Below, in pieces: positions 9,651 to 20,100 of a stretch of DNA of 64,000 bases. The notes under the pieces were generated by a model that searched no databases, was not told where the DNA came from, and saw only the letters and a list, made by a program, of their open reading frames with translations. How positions within the stretch are numbered: the first letter of the stretch is position 1; every line of letters begins with the position of its first letter. Both the position numbers and the translations under genes were made by a program. The stretch comes from Vicia villosa. Taxonomy: Eukaryota > Streptophyta > Magnoliopsida > Fabales > Fabaceae. Where the stretch lies: assembly GCF_029867415.1 (NCBI RefSeq), contig NC_081183.1, forward strand, positions 143,832,298 to 143,896,297. Reading direction: 5' to 3'.

Positions 9651-12600
9651 TGTGGACCTCCGTTTTTTAATACCGGGCCATACCTCTGTTCTGTAGAGAT
9701 ACATGAACTGACTCTTTTTTATCGCTTAATGCTTTCGCATTTTTGAAAATTCACAGAGTCGCCACCGACCTTTTATTTTATCCAATTAAGGAAAGGTTTA
9801 TAAAAGAAACAGAAAAAAGACCTTTAAGAAATTCTGGGTAAGGGGGTAGGTTATACAAAGGGAAGGTGTTAGCACCCTTTGTATCCATGGTTATCCATGG
9901 GCTCTTAAGTTTGCTTAGCTCAATTGTTTTCCGATGACTTTTTAATTGCTCTGAAATTGCTCATATGTGGTTCCAAATACTTTTGTAAATTGAATTTTGT
10001 AATGATCCGTGTGTGGATGTATACAAAATGTTTGTTTATCTTTCGAAAGATGTTTTGAAAGGAACGTTAACTTTGTAATAATCTGTGTTTGGATGTATAC
10101 AAAGTATTGTCTTTTTGGAAAGTTTTGTTTTGAAAAACAATAGTGTATGAGAATTTTGTTTGTTTTGACTTGAGCAAGCAAACTAGGAGGTCTACCCTGA
10201 GTTGTAAGGTCTTTATCCTATTTCCTTTAAAAATCTATCCTTTCACCGGATATAAACGCAAGGTTCGATTTTGTACTCAAAACAGTAGAATTTTGACTTT
10301 GATTTTGAAAAGAATGAGAAGGGATTACCTTAAGAGGTACAAGTGTGATTGTGATTGGATTCAGATATTTTATCTTTGAAGTTAGTGATCTAACGGTTCA
10401 ATTTTATCTTTGACATACACGCAGTTTATATGTGCGGGAAATTAAAATGCAGAACTGTAAAGTGCGGAAAGTAAATCTACGCTATTACATCGATTGTGCA
10501 GGAAATGTAAACTAGCCTATTTACATGATTTTGACATCCTATACATTTATCTAGGAATTTAAATTGCAAGAAAAATAAAAGGCATGTTTTTGGATTTTTT
10601 ATGATTGATTTTAATTATAATTAATGCATGATTAACTAAATTAAAATGAAGAAAAAAGATGAAAATAGATTTAAACCTAGAAATTAAGTTCAAAATATGT
10701 ACAAAATATTTGTCAATTAATTTTAAAACAAAACTAATTTTTTTTGGAATTTTTGGAATTGATTTGAAATTGATTTAAGTTAATTAAAACATAATTATGC
10801 AAATAATTATACAAATAATTAAAACTTAAAGAGAAAATTATTCAAAATATGTACAAAATTAGTTTATAATATATAAACAATATTTAATATAAGGAACAAT
10901 TTTTTTTATGATTTTTTGATTGGTTAGAATAATTAAAAAGCAAATATATAAATATATACTAATTAATTATGCAAAATATTGAAATTTTGAAGAAAAATAA
11001 AATATTTTTATTTCAGAAAATAATATATTATTTTAGAAGTCTAAAAATATTTTTTGTGTATTTTTTGGATTTTTAAAACTATTTTTAATTAATTTAACAA
11101 AGAAATTAAAATAAAAATAAGAGATAAAAGGATACTGATCAGATGTGGAAATTAAATGAGGGAGTATGATGCGCATGCGTGTTCTGAGGCGTTGGATGAA
11201 CTGTTAAGCAAGATCAGATGGTCCAGACTTTGAGGCACATGGTACACGTTACACCTGCAAAACACTTGATTAGAGATAAATTTAAAAAAACACGCGCGCG
11301 CTTCTGAACCAATGGGAGGAAGACACGTCTTCGTCTTCAACCTTCAGACAAGGCCTTTAACAGCGCTTTTGTAAAAAAGCGCTATAGTAAGTGAACCCTA
11401 ATTCTGCAAAATAACGAATAGGGGTAAATAAGCAAATAAATTTGGCGCGATGGTACCATTCAACTCGTCTTGTTCCACTGAATTTAACCATGTCTTTAAT
11501 TTGCTTTAATTTTGGCCCTATTGAAGAACCCTAATTTTGAGCTAAGAAAACCCTAAAATGGTATATGCTACAAACAGCCATTAAAATCCAATTGAAGCTC
11601 CAGAAACGACCAGAGCTTCAAACCAAACACAATTATGCATCTACATCTTGTTAAATATGCGTGTGTTATGAGATATAAGTTGGTTTTAGTTTGAACAAAC
11701 AGTGGCCTATATAGCTCGATTCAATGAGGTTTAAGACTTGCAATTGATTGGAATAGTTTCAGTGAAGCTCAGAGATGATTTTTGAATGCTTAGTTTGTAT
11801 TGAAATGGACTGAAATTAAAAACTCGAATTTGAATTTTCTTTGAATTTTTTCAAGTGATTACAAGTGTATATGAGCAAGGCTTTGTTTCTGATTCGTGTC
11901 TCCTGTTTGTGAAGCATGCTAGCCTATTTATAAGCATTGAGTGCTTAGAATTGAAGCTAAGAAGCAACTAGTTGCCTTTGTGGAATTCTTGCATTTTTTA
12001 TATTAAAAAAGCTTTGAATTATTGACCAAGTCCTCTTGTCTTCAATGCATCTGCCTTGCTCTTCAATTCTCTGCAGAAAGATGAAGATTCCTTGGGTGAG
12101 TCATGCTTGGAAGTTAAGCTACCATTTATCCATCCATTTTCCTTTTAATTTTAATCTTAAAATAAGATAAAATCATGCCAAAAATGGATAAAAAAGGTGT
12201 GGGCTTAGTCTTGGTCGTGGGAGGCCCATAACGTCATGGAAATGATGTTTGAATGCTGAAAACTTGGCCCCATTTGGAAAAAATACATTTTTGAGCAATG
12301 TTGATTTCATGTATTTTCCCAAAATTTAGCCAACTTCAACAAGGTGTAAATCCCTCAATTTTTGTCATATGAAGGAGATCTTGCACTTTTTGGAAACCTC
12401 AAATAGTCCTCTAACCAATGTCTTTGGTCTCATGTCAAAATGATTTTTGATGCTCCTTGTGTGTCCTTTTGAAAAAAGTGTCTTTTTGTTGACTTTGAAA
12501 ATGACCTGTAATGTCTTTGATCATATTTTTCAAATGGTGAATCCAATGACCATGGGATCAATTGAATTTGAAAGATAATTGAATTTCCTTCAAAATGAGC

Positions 12601-13626
12601 TTTGGTTTGAATTTTTTGGATGAAGGATGAGAGAGTTATGACCAGTCAAAGTTGAGTTGACTTTTCAGGCAAAAACCCTAATTTTGAATCTTAGGGTTTT
12701 GTTGATTTTTGATCTTTCCTTGATGAATTATGATCATACAATGATCAAATGATGAATCCTTTGACAAAATATGGACTTTGACAAAAAAATTCATTTTTGA
12801 CTGTCTGTTGACTTTTTTGGTCAAACGGGTCGTCTGTTGACTGTTTGAGCTGCTGACGGTGCGTCTGAGTGAATTGAAGTTTGAAAATTTGTATGATGGT
12901 ACTTTGAGATATATGGATGTGCATGGAATCCATTTGAGGTCTCAAAAACTTGTTGCTCCTGTAAAAACAAGAAAACCCTTATTAGGGACTGTTTGTGTAG
13001 GAGACAGTTAAGCGTACCTGATTTTTGTGCAGTGCTGAGTTTCTGCTAATCGCGTGATATTCAGAAGACTTCTAGCACAAAGATCTTGGAATTTTGAATT
13101 GTGAAAGATTGATTTGATTGATGGTACAAAACACTGAGAATTGTACTGCCAGCAGTTTGGCTGTCAACTGACTGTTCAGGTAGCAGTTAGAGTGAAAAAT
13201 CAACAGTCAAAGTTAATTTTCTTTTTTGTTGTTTTTGTTTTTGTTTTATGTGAGAAATGAGAGTTTATTTACATGACTTGTTAAAAAAACACAGACATAA
13301 TAAATAACTAATATACTGTTACCAGTACAGTCTGAGTTTCCTGATTATGCGCCTGCAAAAAGATTTTAACTCTGTACCAATTGTGTCAGTACTATTTATC
13401 TGTAAATAAATAAATAGCATGTGTGAAGTAATAAACAGTATTTGGCGTTTGCGTAAGAATAAACTCAACTGCAAGCCAAATTACTGTATAAGAAAAATTC
13501 TAAAAACTAAGTATTTCATATGTCAGGATATTTGTTGAAATAAAAATCCATGATTATATGAGACTCTTAATTTTCAGATTGGAGTTTTCTTTGAAAAAAG
13601 ATGCGGGCAAATTTTGGGGTATAACA
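9651..13626 (-). repeat. 3' LTR of Ogre element (3976 bp)
   Basis: Nearly identical to 25369-29338. It is 6 bp longer because of one extra GTTTTT unit near 13220-13250. The small ORFs inside appear in both LTR copies and are not genes. Confidence 0.95.
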
Positions 13627-13648
13627 GTTGCCTCTATTCAATCTTCTT
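13627..13648 (-). promoter_or_regulatory. Polypurine tract of Ogre element
   Basis: On the minus strand the bases just before the 3' LTR read AAGATTGAATAGAGGCAAC. This is purine-rich and abuts the TGTTATACCCC terminus, the position of the plus-strand primer. Confidence 0.65.
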
Positions 13649-13911
13649 AAACCTGAAGAGATTGTCTGAAATCTGAAGGTAGAAGATGATTGAATATTTG
13701 GATGCCCTGAAAATTTGCACTTACCTTGATCAGAAGAGATGTTGGAAGTTGCATTTGAATGTCGTCTGTGAAACGTTGTCGGCAGATTGAAACATTACCT
13801 GAGATGGGCTTTCAGATGCCACCTGGCAAATGTGTTGATGGTTTGTTCATCAGAATGAATCCATTGATTATATCTTGATGAAGGATTTGAAAGTCTTTGT
13901 GTTGACTGTTT

Positions 13912-14375
13912 CGGAACCGTCCAAGGTTACCGCTTTAAGTCTAGGAGGATGATTGCTACGGAACTTGTCCAAAGTTTTTCCGCTTTAGATTTTGATCATT
14001 GTGGAACCGTCTGAGGTATCGCTTTAGATCTGCAATGTTAAATCGTTCTGGAACCGTCTGAGGTATCGCTTTAGATCTGCAATGTTAGATCGTTTTGGAA
14101 CCGTCTGAGGTATCGCTTTAGATCTATAATGTTAGATCGTTTTGGAACCGTCTGAGGTATTGCTTTAGATCTGTAATGTTAGATCGTTTTGGAACCGTCT
14201 GAGGTATCGCCTTAGATCTGTAATGTTAGATCGTTTTGGAACCGTCTGAGGTATCGCTTTAGATCTGCAATGCTAGATCGTTCTGGAACCGTCTGAGGTA
14301 TCGCTTTAGATCTGCAATGTTGGATCGTTCTGGAACCGTCTGAGGTATCGCTTTAGATCTGTGATGTCTGTTTTT
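13912..14375. repeat. 47-bp tandem repeat in Ogre 3' region
   Basis: Eight well-kept copies of a 47-bp unit containing GGAACCGTCTGAGGTATCG and TTTAGATCTG. GAACCG starts fall at 14004, 14051, 14098, 14145, 14192, 14239, 14286 and 14333. About two more diverged copies precede them (13912-14003). The array is non-coding, between the 3' LTR and the integrase ORF. Confidence 0.9.
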
Positions 14376-14578
14376 GAGTTGGTAAGTGATCAGAATGAAT
14401 CTTCGGCTTGATTATATCTGAGAGAACCGTTCATGGAATTCAGGTGAACACTGCATGTGATTGAGAATATCTTTGCTGAAGATATCTGTCTACCTGAAAA
14501 ATCAAGTTAGTGATATGCAATGTTTATAATGCATGTAATGTGAGCTATTCTCGAGCTAAAGGAGAAATAGGCATGTTA

Positions 14579-14700
14579 TGTTATGTATGAATATGCGTAT
14601 GAAAATGCGCATGATGCATGATGTATGAATATGATGTATGAATGTGATGTATGAATGTGAATGTGAATGTGAATGTGTGATGTATGAATGTGAGATGTCA
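14579..14700. repeat. ATGTATGAATGTG minisatellite
   Basis: Short array of ATGTATGAAT(A/G)TG-type units of variable length. A related but distinct repeat lies upstream of gag at 23160-23290. Confidence 0.75.
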
Positions 14701-15612
14701 AGCTTCTATTTGGGAAAATAAATTTCCGCCAGTCATCTGGATATGACTATATTGTGATCGTTGATGATCTTTTGTCTTGTTTGAGTACCCTCGGCTGGGG
14801 GAATTCTTTGAGAACCCTGGTACTCTGTTGAATGACCTTTGACTATCACTTGGGAATGAAAGGTAGCTGAAAGTTCTGATGCCCTTTCAAATGGGAATGA
14901 GGAAGATGCATAATCCTCCGATGCACTATCTGACCAAGTCCGGGTGCGGGGATCACACCTTTTGAAGATAGCAATCTGGAACAACCCTGCTGGGGGATAA
15001 GACTTCTTTTGAAGAGAAAATCTTTTTGAATGCTATTCCTGTTTTTCCTGGTAAACATCAACCATATTCAAATGCATATGTTCATTCAAAATTATCATTG
15101 GGACGCTTACGTATTTAAACAGAAAAAGTGAAAATGGTGATTTTTGAGCCTAAGCTGCATTGATTTTTGAAAAAGAGCCATGATAGGCTGGTTAGCACAG
15201 GGAGACAACAATCCTAGAAGTAGGAAATTGTCAGAAAGTTTTGAAAAATATTTATAGAGATAAATAGCTATGTGAAAACGATCCAATCAAGTTTCAACTC
15301 TGCTATTGCCAATCTGTCTTCGAGCATCTCATCCCTCACTTGTTGGAAGAAAGTGATTGGACTGATCGGTGTCTTTGAGGTGTTGAATCTTGATGGTGAG
15401 TAGGCAGCTGAACGGAACACAGTTGTATGCTTCATTCCCTAACTTTTGCCTAGGCTGCCTTTTCAGGTTTTCAGCCTACCGGGATAGTATTTGTTTAGTC
15501 TCTAATTTTTGCCTGGACCGCCCTTTCGGGTTTTCAATCCACCGAGACGCTCATTTTTTTTGTGTGCCTAAGTTGCCCTTTCAGGTTTTCAACTTAGCGA
15601 GCTGTTTTTTTT
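14701..15612. other. Ogre 3' untranslated region with pyrimidine-rich repeats
   Basis: Non-coding part of the element between the integrase stop and the minisatellite. At about 15440-15600 there are three diverged copies of a unit with GCC(C)TTTC(A/G)GGTTTTCA preceded by TTGCCT and followed by CACCG or TAGCG. The short ORFs 14733-15061 and 15390-15632 have no family match I know. Confidence 0.6.
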
Positions 15613-18600
15613 TTAAGCGAAGTATTTTTTGACTATGTCAGCATTCACAGGGTGTGGGAAATCCTCGTCATCCATGGTGGTAAGCAACATGGCTCCGCCG
15701 GAGAATATTTTCTTGATTATGAATGGTCCCTCGTAGGTGGGAGTCCATTTGCCTCTGGGATCACCTTGTGGTAAGATGATGCGTTTGACAACCAAGCCAC
15801 CAGTTTGGTATGCTTGACTTTTGACTTTTTTGTTGAAGGCTTTGATCATACGCTTTTGGTATAGCTGACCATGACAAATAGCTGCGAGTCTTTTCTCATC
15901 AATCAAGTTTATCTGGTCCAACCGTGTTTGAATCCAATCGTCTTCGTCTAGATTGGCTTCTTTCATAATCCTTAGGGAAGGAATCTGAATTTCAATTGGA
16001 AGAACTGCCTCCATACCATAGACTAAGGAGAATGGAGTTGCCCCTGTTGAAGTACGCGCAGATGTGCGATAACCATGAAGAGCAAAAGGCAACATCTCAT
16101 GCCAGTCTTTGTAGGTTACTGTCATTTTTTGTATGATTTTATTGATGTTCTTGTTGGCAGCTTCCACCGCGCCGTTCATCTTTGGTCGATATGGAGAAGA
16201 ATTATGATGTTTGATCTTGAACTGTGTGCAAAGTTCAGTAATCATTCTGTTGTTTAGATTTGTGCCATTGTCCGTGAAAATCCGTTCAGGGATGTCGTAC
16301 CGACAAATGAGATTGTATTTGATGAACCGGGCCACCACATTCTTGGTAACAGAAGCAAATGAAGCTGCTTCTACCCACTTTGTGAAGTAGTCAATAGCGA
16401 CCAGGATAAAGCGATGTCCATTGGAGGCAGTGGGTTTGATTTCTCCAATCATATCAATACCCCACATTGCAAAATGCCAAGGAGCCGTCAGGACGCTTAA
16501 TGGAACTGGAGGTACATGTACTTTGTCAGCGTATATCTGACATTTGTGACATGTTCGGGAGTGATGATGGCAGTCTGTTTCCATGGTAGACCAGTAATAA
16601 CCTGCTCTCAGGATCTTTTTAGCCATTGTATGTCCACTGGAATGAGTACCGAAGGTACCATTGTGTATTTCTTCCATGATCTGTTCTGCTTCCTTCTTGT
16701 TCACACAGCGAAGTAAAGTCGAGTCATGGTTGCGTTTGTATAGGGTTCCATTGCTTAGAAAGAACTTGGCAGCAAATCTCCTTAGAAACTTTCTGTCGTT
16801 AATGGATGCCCCTTCAGGGTACTCTTGAGCTTCGAGATATCTTTTTACTTCATGGAACCATGGTTTTTCCTCGGTTCCTTCGGTATTGATCTCATTGCAA
16901 TAGGATGGTTCGTCTTGCCTGTAAATGGTGATCATAGGCGCCTCGTTGTCCCACCTGACTTTGAACATGGATGACATGGTAGCTAAAGCATCAGCTAGTT
17001 GATTTTCCTCGCGTGGGATGTGTTCGAAAGTGATTTCTTCGAAGTAAGGAATCAAACTCAGCACATATTCTTTGTAAGGAATTAGATTCGGGTGCTTCGT
17101 GTCCCATTCCCCTTTGACTTGGTAGATTACCAAGGCGGAGTCTCCGTAGACTTCCAGGAATTTGATTCTTAGATCGATTGCAGCTTTGAGACCCAGAATA
17201 CATGCTTCGTATTCGGCTATATTGTTAGTGCAATTGAAGCATAATCTGGAAGTAAACGGTGTGTAACTTCCTGCGGGGGAAATGATCACAGCTCCGACGC
17301 CATTGCCAAGTGCATTAGAAGCTCCGTGAAAAACCATAGTCCACCGAGATCCTGGCTCGGGTCCTTCTTCTGGTCCTGGTTGTTTGTAGTCATTGACTAG
17401 CATAATGTCTTCGTCTGGGAAGTCAAAGTTCAATGCTTGATAATCATCCACTGCTTGATGAGCCAGATGATCAGCTACCACACTTCCTTTGATTGCTTTT
17501 TGTGACGTGTATTGAATGTCATATTCTGTTAAGATCATTTGCCATCTCGCTATTCTTCCAGAGAGAGTAGGTTTTTCGAACACGTATTTGATGGGATCCA
17601 TCTTGGAGATTAGGAAAGTGGTGTGATTTAGCATGTACTGTCTTAGCCGGCGAGCTGCCCAAGCTAAGGCACAACAAGTTTTTTCGAGTAGTGAGTATCT
17701 TGTTTCACAATCGGTAAACTTTTTGCTAAGATAGTAGATTGCGTGCTCCTTTCGGCCGGATTCGTCATGTTGTCCTAGTACACACCCCATTGAGTCTTCT
17801 AACACAGTTAGGTACATTATCAGAGGTCTGCCTTCCGCAGGTGGCAACAAGATTGGAGGTTTTTGGAGATATTCTTTGATTTTGTCAAAGGCTAACTGGC
17901 ATTTGTCATTCCACCTTTCCACTTGATCTTTCTTCAACAGTTTGAAGATCGACACACAAGTAGTAGTCATGTGAGCAATAAATCGGGCGATGTAATTTAG
18001 ACGTCCCAAGAATCCTCTGACTTGTTTCTCGGTACGAGGTATAGGCATTTCTTGAATGGCTTTAACCTTGGCGGGATCAACCTCAATACCTTTGCTGCTG
18101 ACGATGAAACCTAAGAGTTTGCCGGATCTTACTCCAAAGGTACACTTATTTGGGTTCAGTCGCAACTTGTATTTCTTGAGTCTGTCAAACAACTTGTGTA
18201 AATGACCCAAATGTTCTTCCTCGGTGTTGGATTTTGCAATCATGTCATCGACATACACCTCTATTTCTTGATGAATCATATCATGAAATAGCGCTACCAT
18301 TGCACGTTGATAGGTTGCTCCTGCGTTTTTCAGACCAAAGGGCATTACTTTGTAACAAAAGGTTCCCCAGGGTGTTGTGAAGGTTGTTTTTTCCATGTCT
18401 TCGGGTGCCATCTTGATTTGATTGTACCCTGAGAATCCGTCCATAAAGGAGAATACCTTGCATTGTGCGGTATTGTCAACCAGTACATCGATGTGTGGTA
18501 AAGGGAAATCATCTTTGGGGCTTGCCCGGTTCAGATCTCTGTAGTCCACGCACATTCTGACTTTCCCGTCTTTTTTAGGTACAGGCACGATGTTAGCTAT

Positions 18601-19084
18601 CCAAGGAGGATAACTTACAACTTTTAGGAATCCGGCATTGAACTGTTTTTCAACCTCGTCTTTGATCTTTTTTGACATATCAGGCCTACTCCTTCGTAAT
18701 TTCTGTTTGACTGGAATGCTACCTTCTTTGATTGGCAGGCGATGAACTACAATGTCTGTGTCAAGGCCTGGCATATCCTCATAGGACCAGGCAAATATCT
18801 CGACGTAGTCTCGCAGCATTTGAATCAGTCTTTGCTTGATGTTGTGTTCTAAATCAGCCCCTATTTTGACTTTTTCCTTTTCTTCGTTGCTGCCCAAGTT
18901 GATGACCTCAATTGGCTCCTCGTGAGGCTGTATGGCCTTGTTTTCTTGTTCTAGCAGCCTTGCAAGTTCTCTTGGCACTTCACAATCTTCCTCACTTTCG
19001 TCCTCAGTTTGGTAGATCGGATTTTCAAAGTCACGACGGGCAATAGCAGAATCGTTGTTGACTGGATCCAGAGTGTATGTGAAT
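15613..19084 (-). CDS. Ogre RT-RNase H-second RNase H-integrase polyprotein (exon 2)
   Basis: Replication and integration enzymes of the Ogre element, one open frame without stops. Residues are numbered from an in-frame GTG at 18978, but the frame is open back to a predicted splice acceptor at 19084/19085. Reverse transcriptase is at about 120-305, with YVDD at 242-245. Classic RNase H is at about 355-505. The Tat-specific second RNase H is at about 545-670; its acidic set reads H551, E589, D613, D663, so the first Asp is replaced by His (FHGASN). Integrase is at about 770-1000, with zinc residues H779, H783, C810, C813 and catalytic D842, D903, E939. A short C-terminal domain follows. The RT/INT active sites are complete. 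Expression should need splicing from the upstream linker ORF. Confidence 0.93.
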
Positions 19085-19342
19085 CTGCATGTTAATTATG
19101 TGAGTGTGTGTGAAGAAAAAACATAGCTATTAGAAAGCGAAGAAAGAAAGAAAAAGGATCACAAAATTTAAATATGCAAGCGTCCCATGATTTTATTGAA
19201 TGCACATGATCATGATATGATAAGCCCTTATAGAAGGACCGGTGTGCTAAGGCACACGACTTTCAAGCTCATGGTTCGATTGTTCAGGAACCATTTTTAT
19301 CTTTGCACAATATACACAAAGAAAACAGGAAATGGCATTTAC
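19085..19342 (-). other. Predicted Ogre intron between linker and RT (258 bp)
   Basis: In element orientation a donor GA|GTAAATG at 19342 and an acceptor ATGCAG|ATTC at 19085 bracket 258 bp with several stops. There is a pyrimidine-rich stretch (TTTTTCTTTCTTTCTTCGC) and a CTAAT branch-like site before the acceptor. Joining 19343 to 19084 makes codon GAA and keeps the linker frame (...SFDQ) in register with the RT frame (EFTYTLDP...). Ogre elements are known to carry a partly spliced intron at this place. The exact sites are inference. Confidence 0.7.
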
Positions 19343-20100
19343 TCCTGGTCAAAGGAGATCACATCCTCAGCTTTCTAGTTGTTCAATCCACTGTTGTGAG
19401 CAGGGAGTATCCAGCTGTTCCAGTTGCAGTTGTCTTTTTCATCTTCCACAGCATTGATTTCATTAGTGGGAAAATGAGCCGGTGATCCTTCGGGATAAGG
19501 GATATACTCTGCTGGATACGAGAGCCCGGGCTGAGATATCTCTATTGGCTGAGCGAGATGCTCAATAAGGCCGTCCCATGCAGTCGGGATGATGTTTTGA
19601 ATAGAGACTTGTGCATCCTGATGAGGAGTGTATTCTGACAGAAAGCAACCCTCGTTATTTGGTATTTCCCTGGCTTCTTCGAAAGCGAAATTGTCATCAT
19701 AATGTTCATCCCATCCAGTTGGGACAATGTCCTTCATAGCAATTTGTGAGCTTGGAGGAGCGGAATATTTCACCATATAGTCATATTTGCCGCTGGGTTC
19801 TCCTAGCGTGTCCCATACTTCTTTGGGTGGATTTTGATATTGCTCAGTGACGGGACTTGTGAAACTTTCGTCATTTCCAATTTGATCACCCCATCCAGTC
19901 GGGGTAATGTCTTCCATAGCAATATAAGAATTCTGAGGTGCGGCATACTGATAGTTGTACCCGCCATTTGGTTCTCCCATAGCATCCCACATTCCAATGG
20001 AAATGGGTGGAATCTCATCTGGATATGGCTGAATGATATGGTTCAAGAACACTCCTTCATCTTCAATAGCGTTTACTTCTTGGCTGACGAAGTGTGACAT
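19343..20100 (-). pseudogene. Ogre pro-RT linker ORF, closed by an in-frame TAG
   Basis: A 241-residue frame starting at the ATG at 20100, which overlaps the gag-pro stop as TAATG, and closed by TAG at 19377-19375. After the TAG the frame stays open for 10 codons to the predicted splice donor at 19343. It contains three diverged repeats ending I-x-P-T-G/A-W (PTGW at 67-70 and 127-130, PTAW at 172-175); the first two are preceded by WD-x-x-GEP. The C-terminal part (NAVEDEKDNC...ILP, GLNN) resembles the acidic linker before RT in Ogre polyproteins. The TAG is probably a nonsense change of a Trp codon, and the frame step from gag-pro is probably a 1-base indel. Both readings are inference. Confidence 0.6.

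Noticed and set aside
9942..12945. ORFs inside the left Ogre LTR (also 25660-28663 in the right LTR)
   Set aside because: Identical in both LTRs because the LTRs are copies; short, AT-rich, no domains.
13985..14375. CRISPR-like regular repeat
   Set aside because: Units are contiguous 47-bp tandem copies without unique spacers, in a plant retrotransposon.
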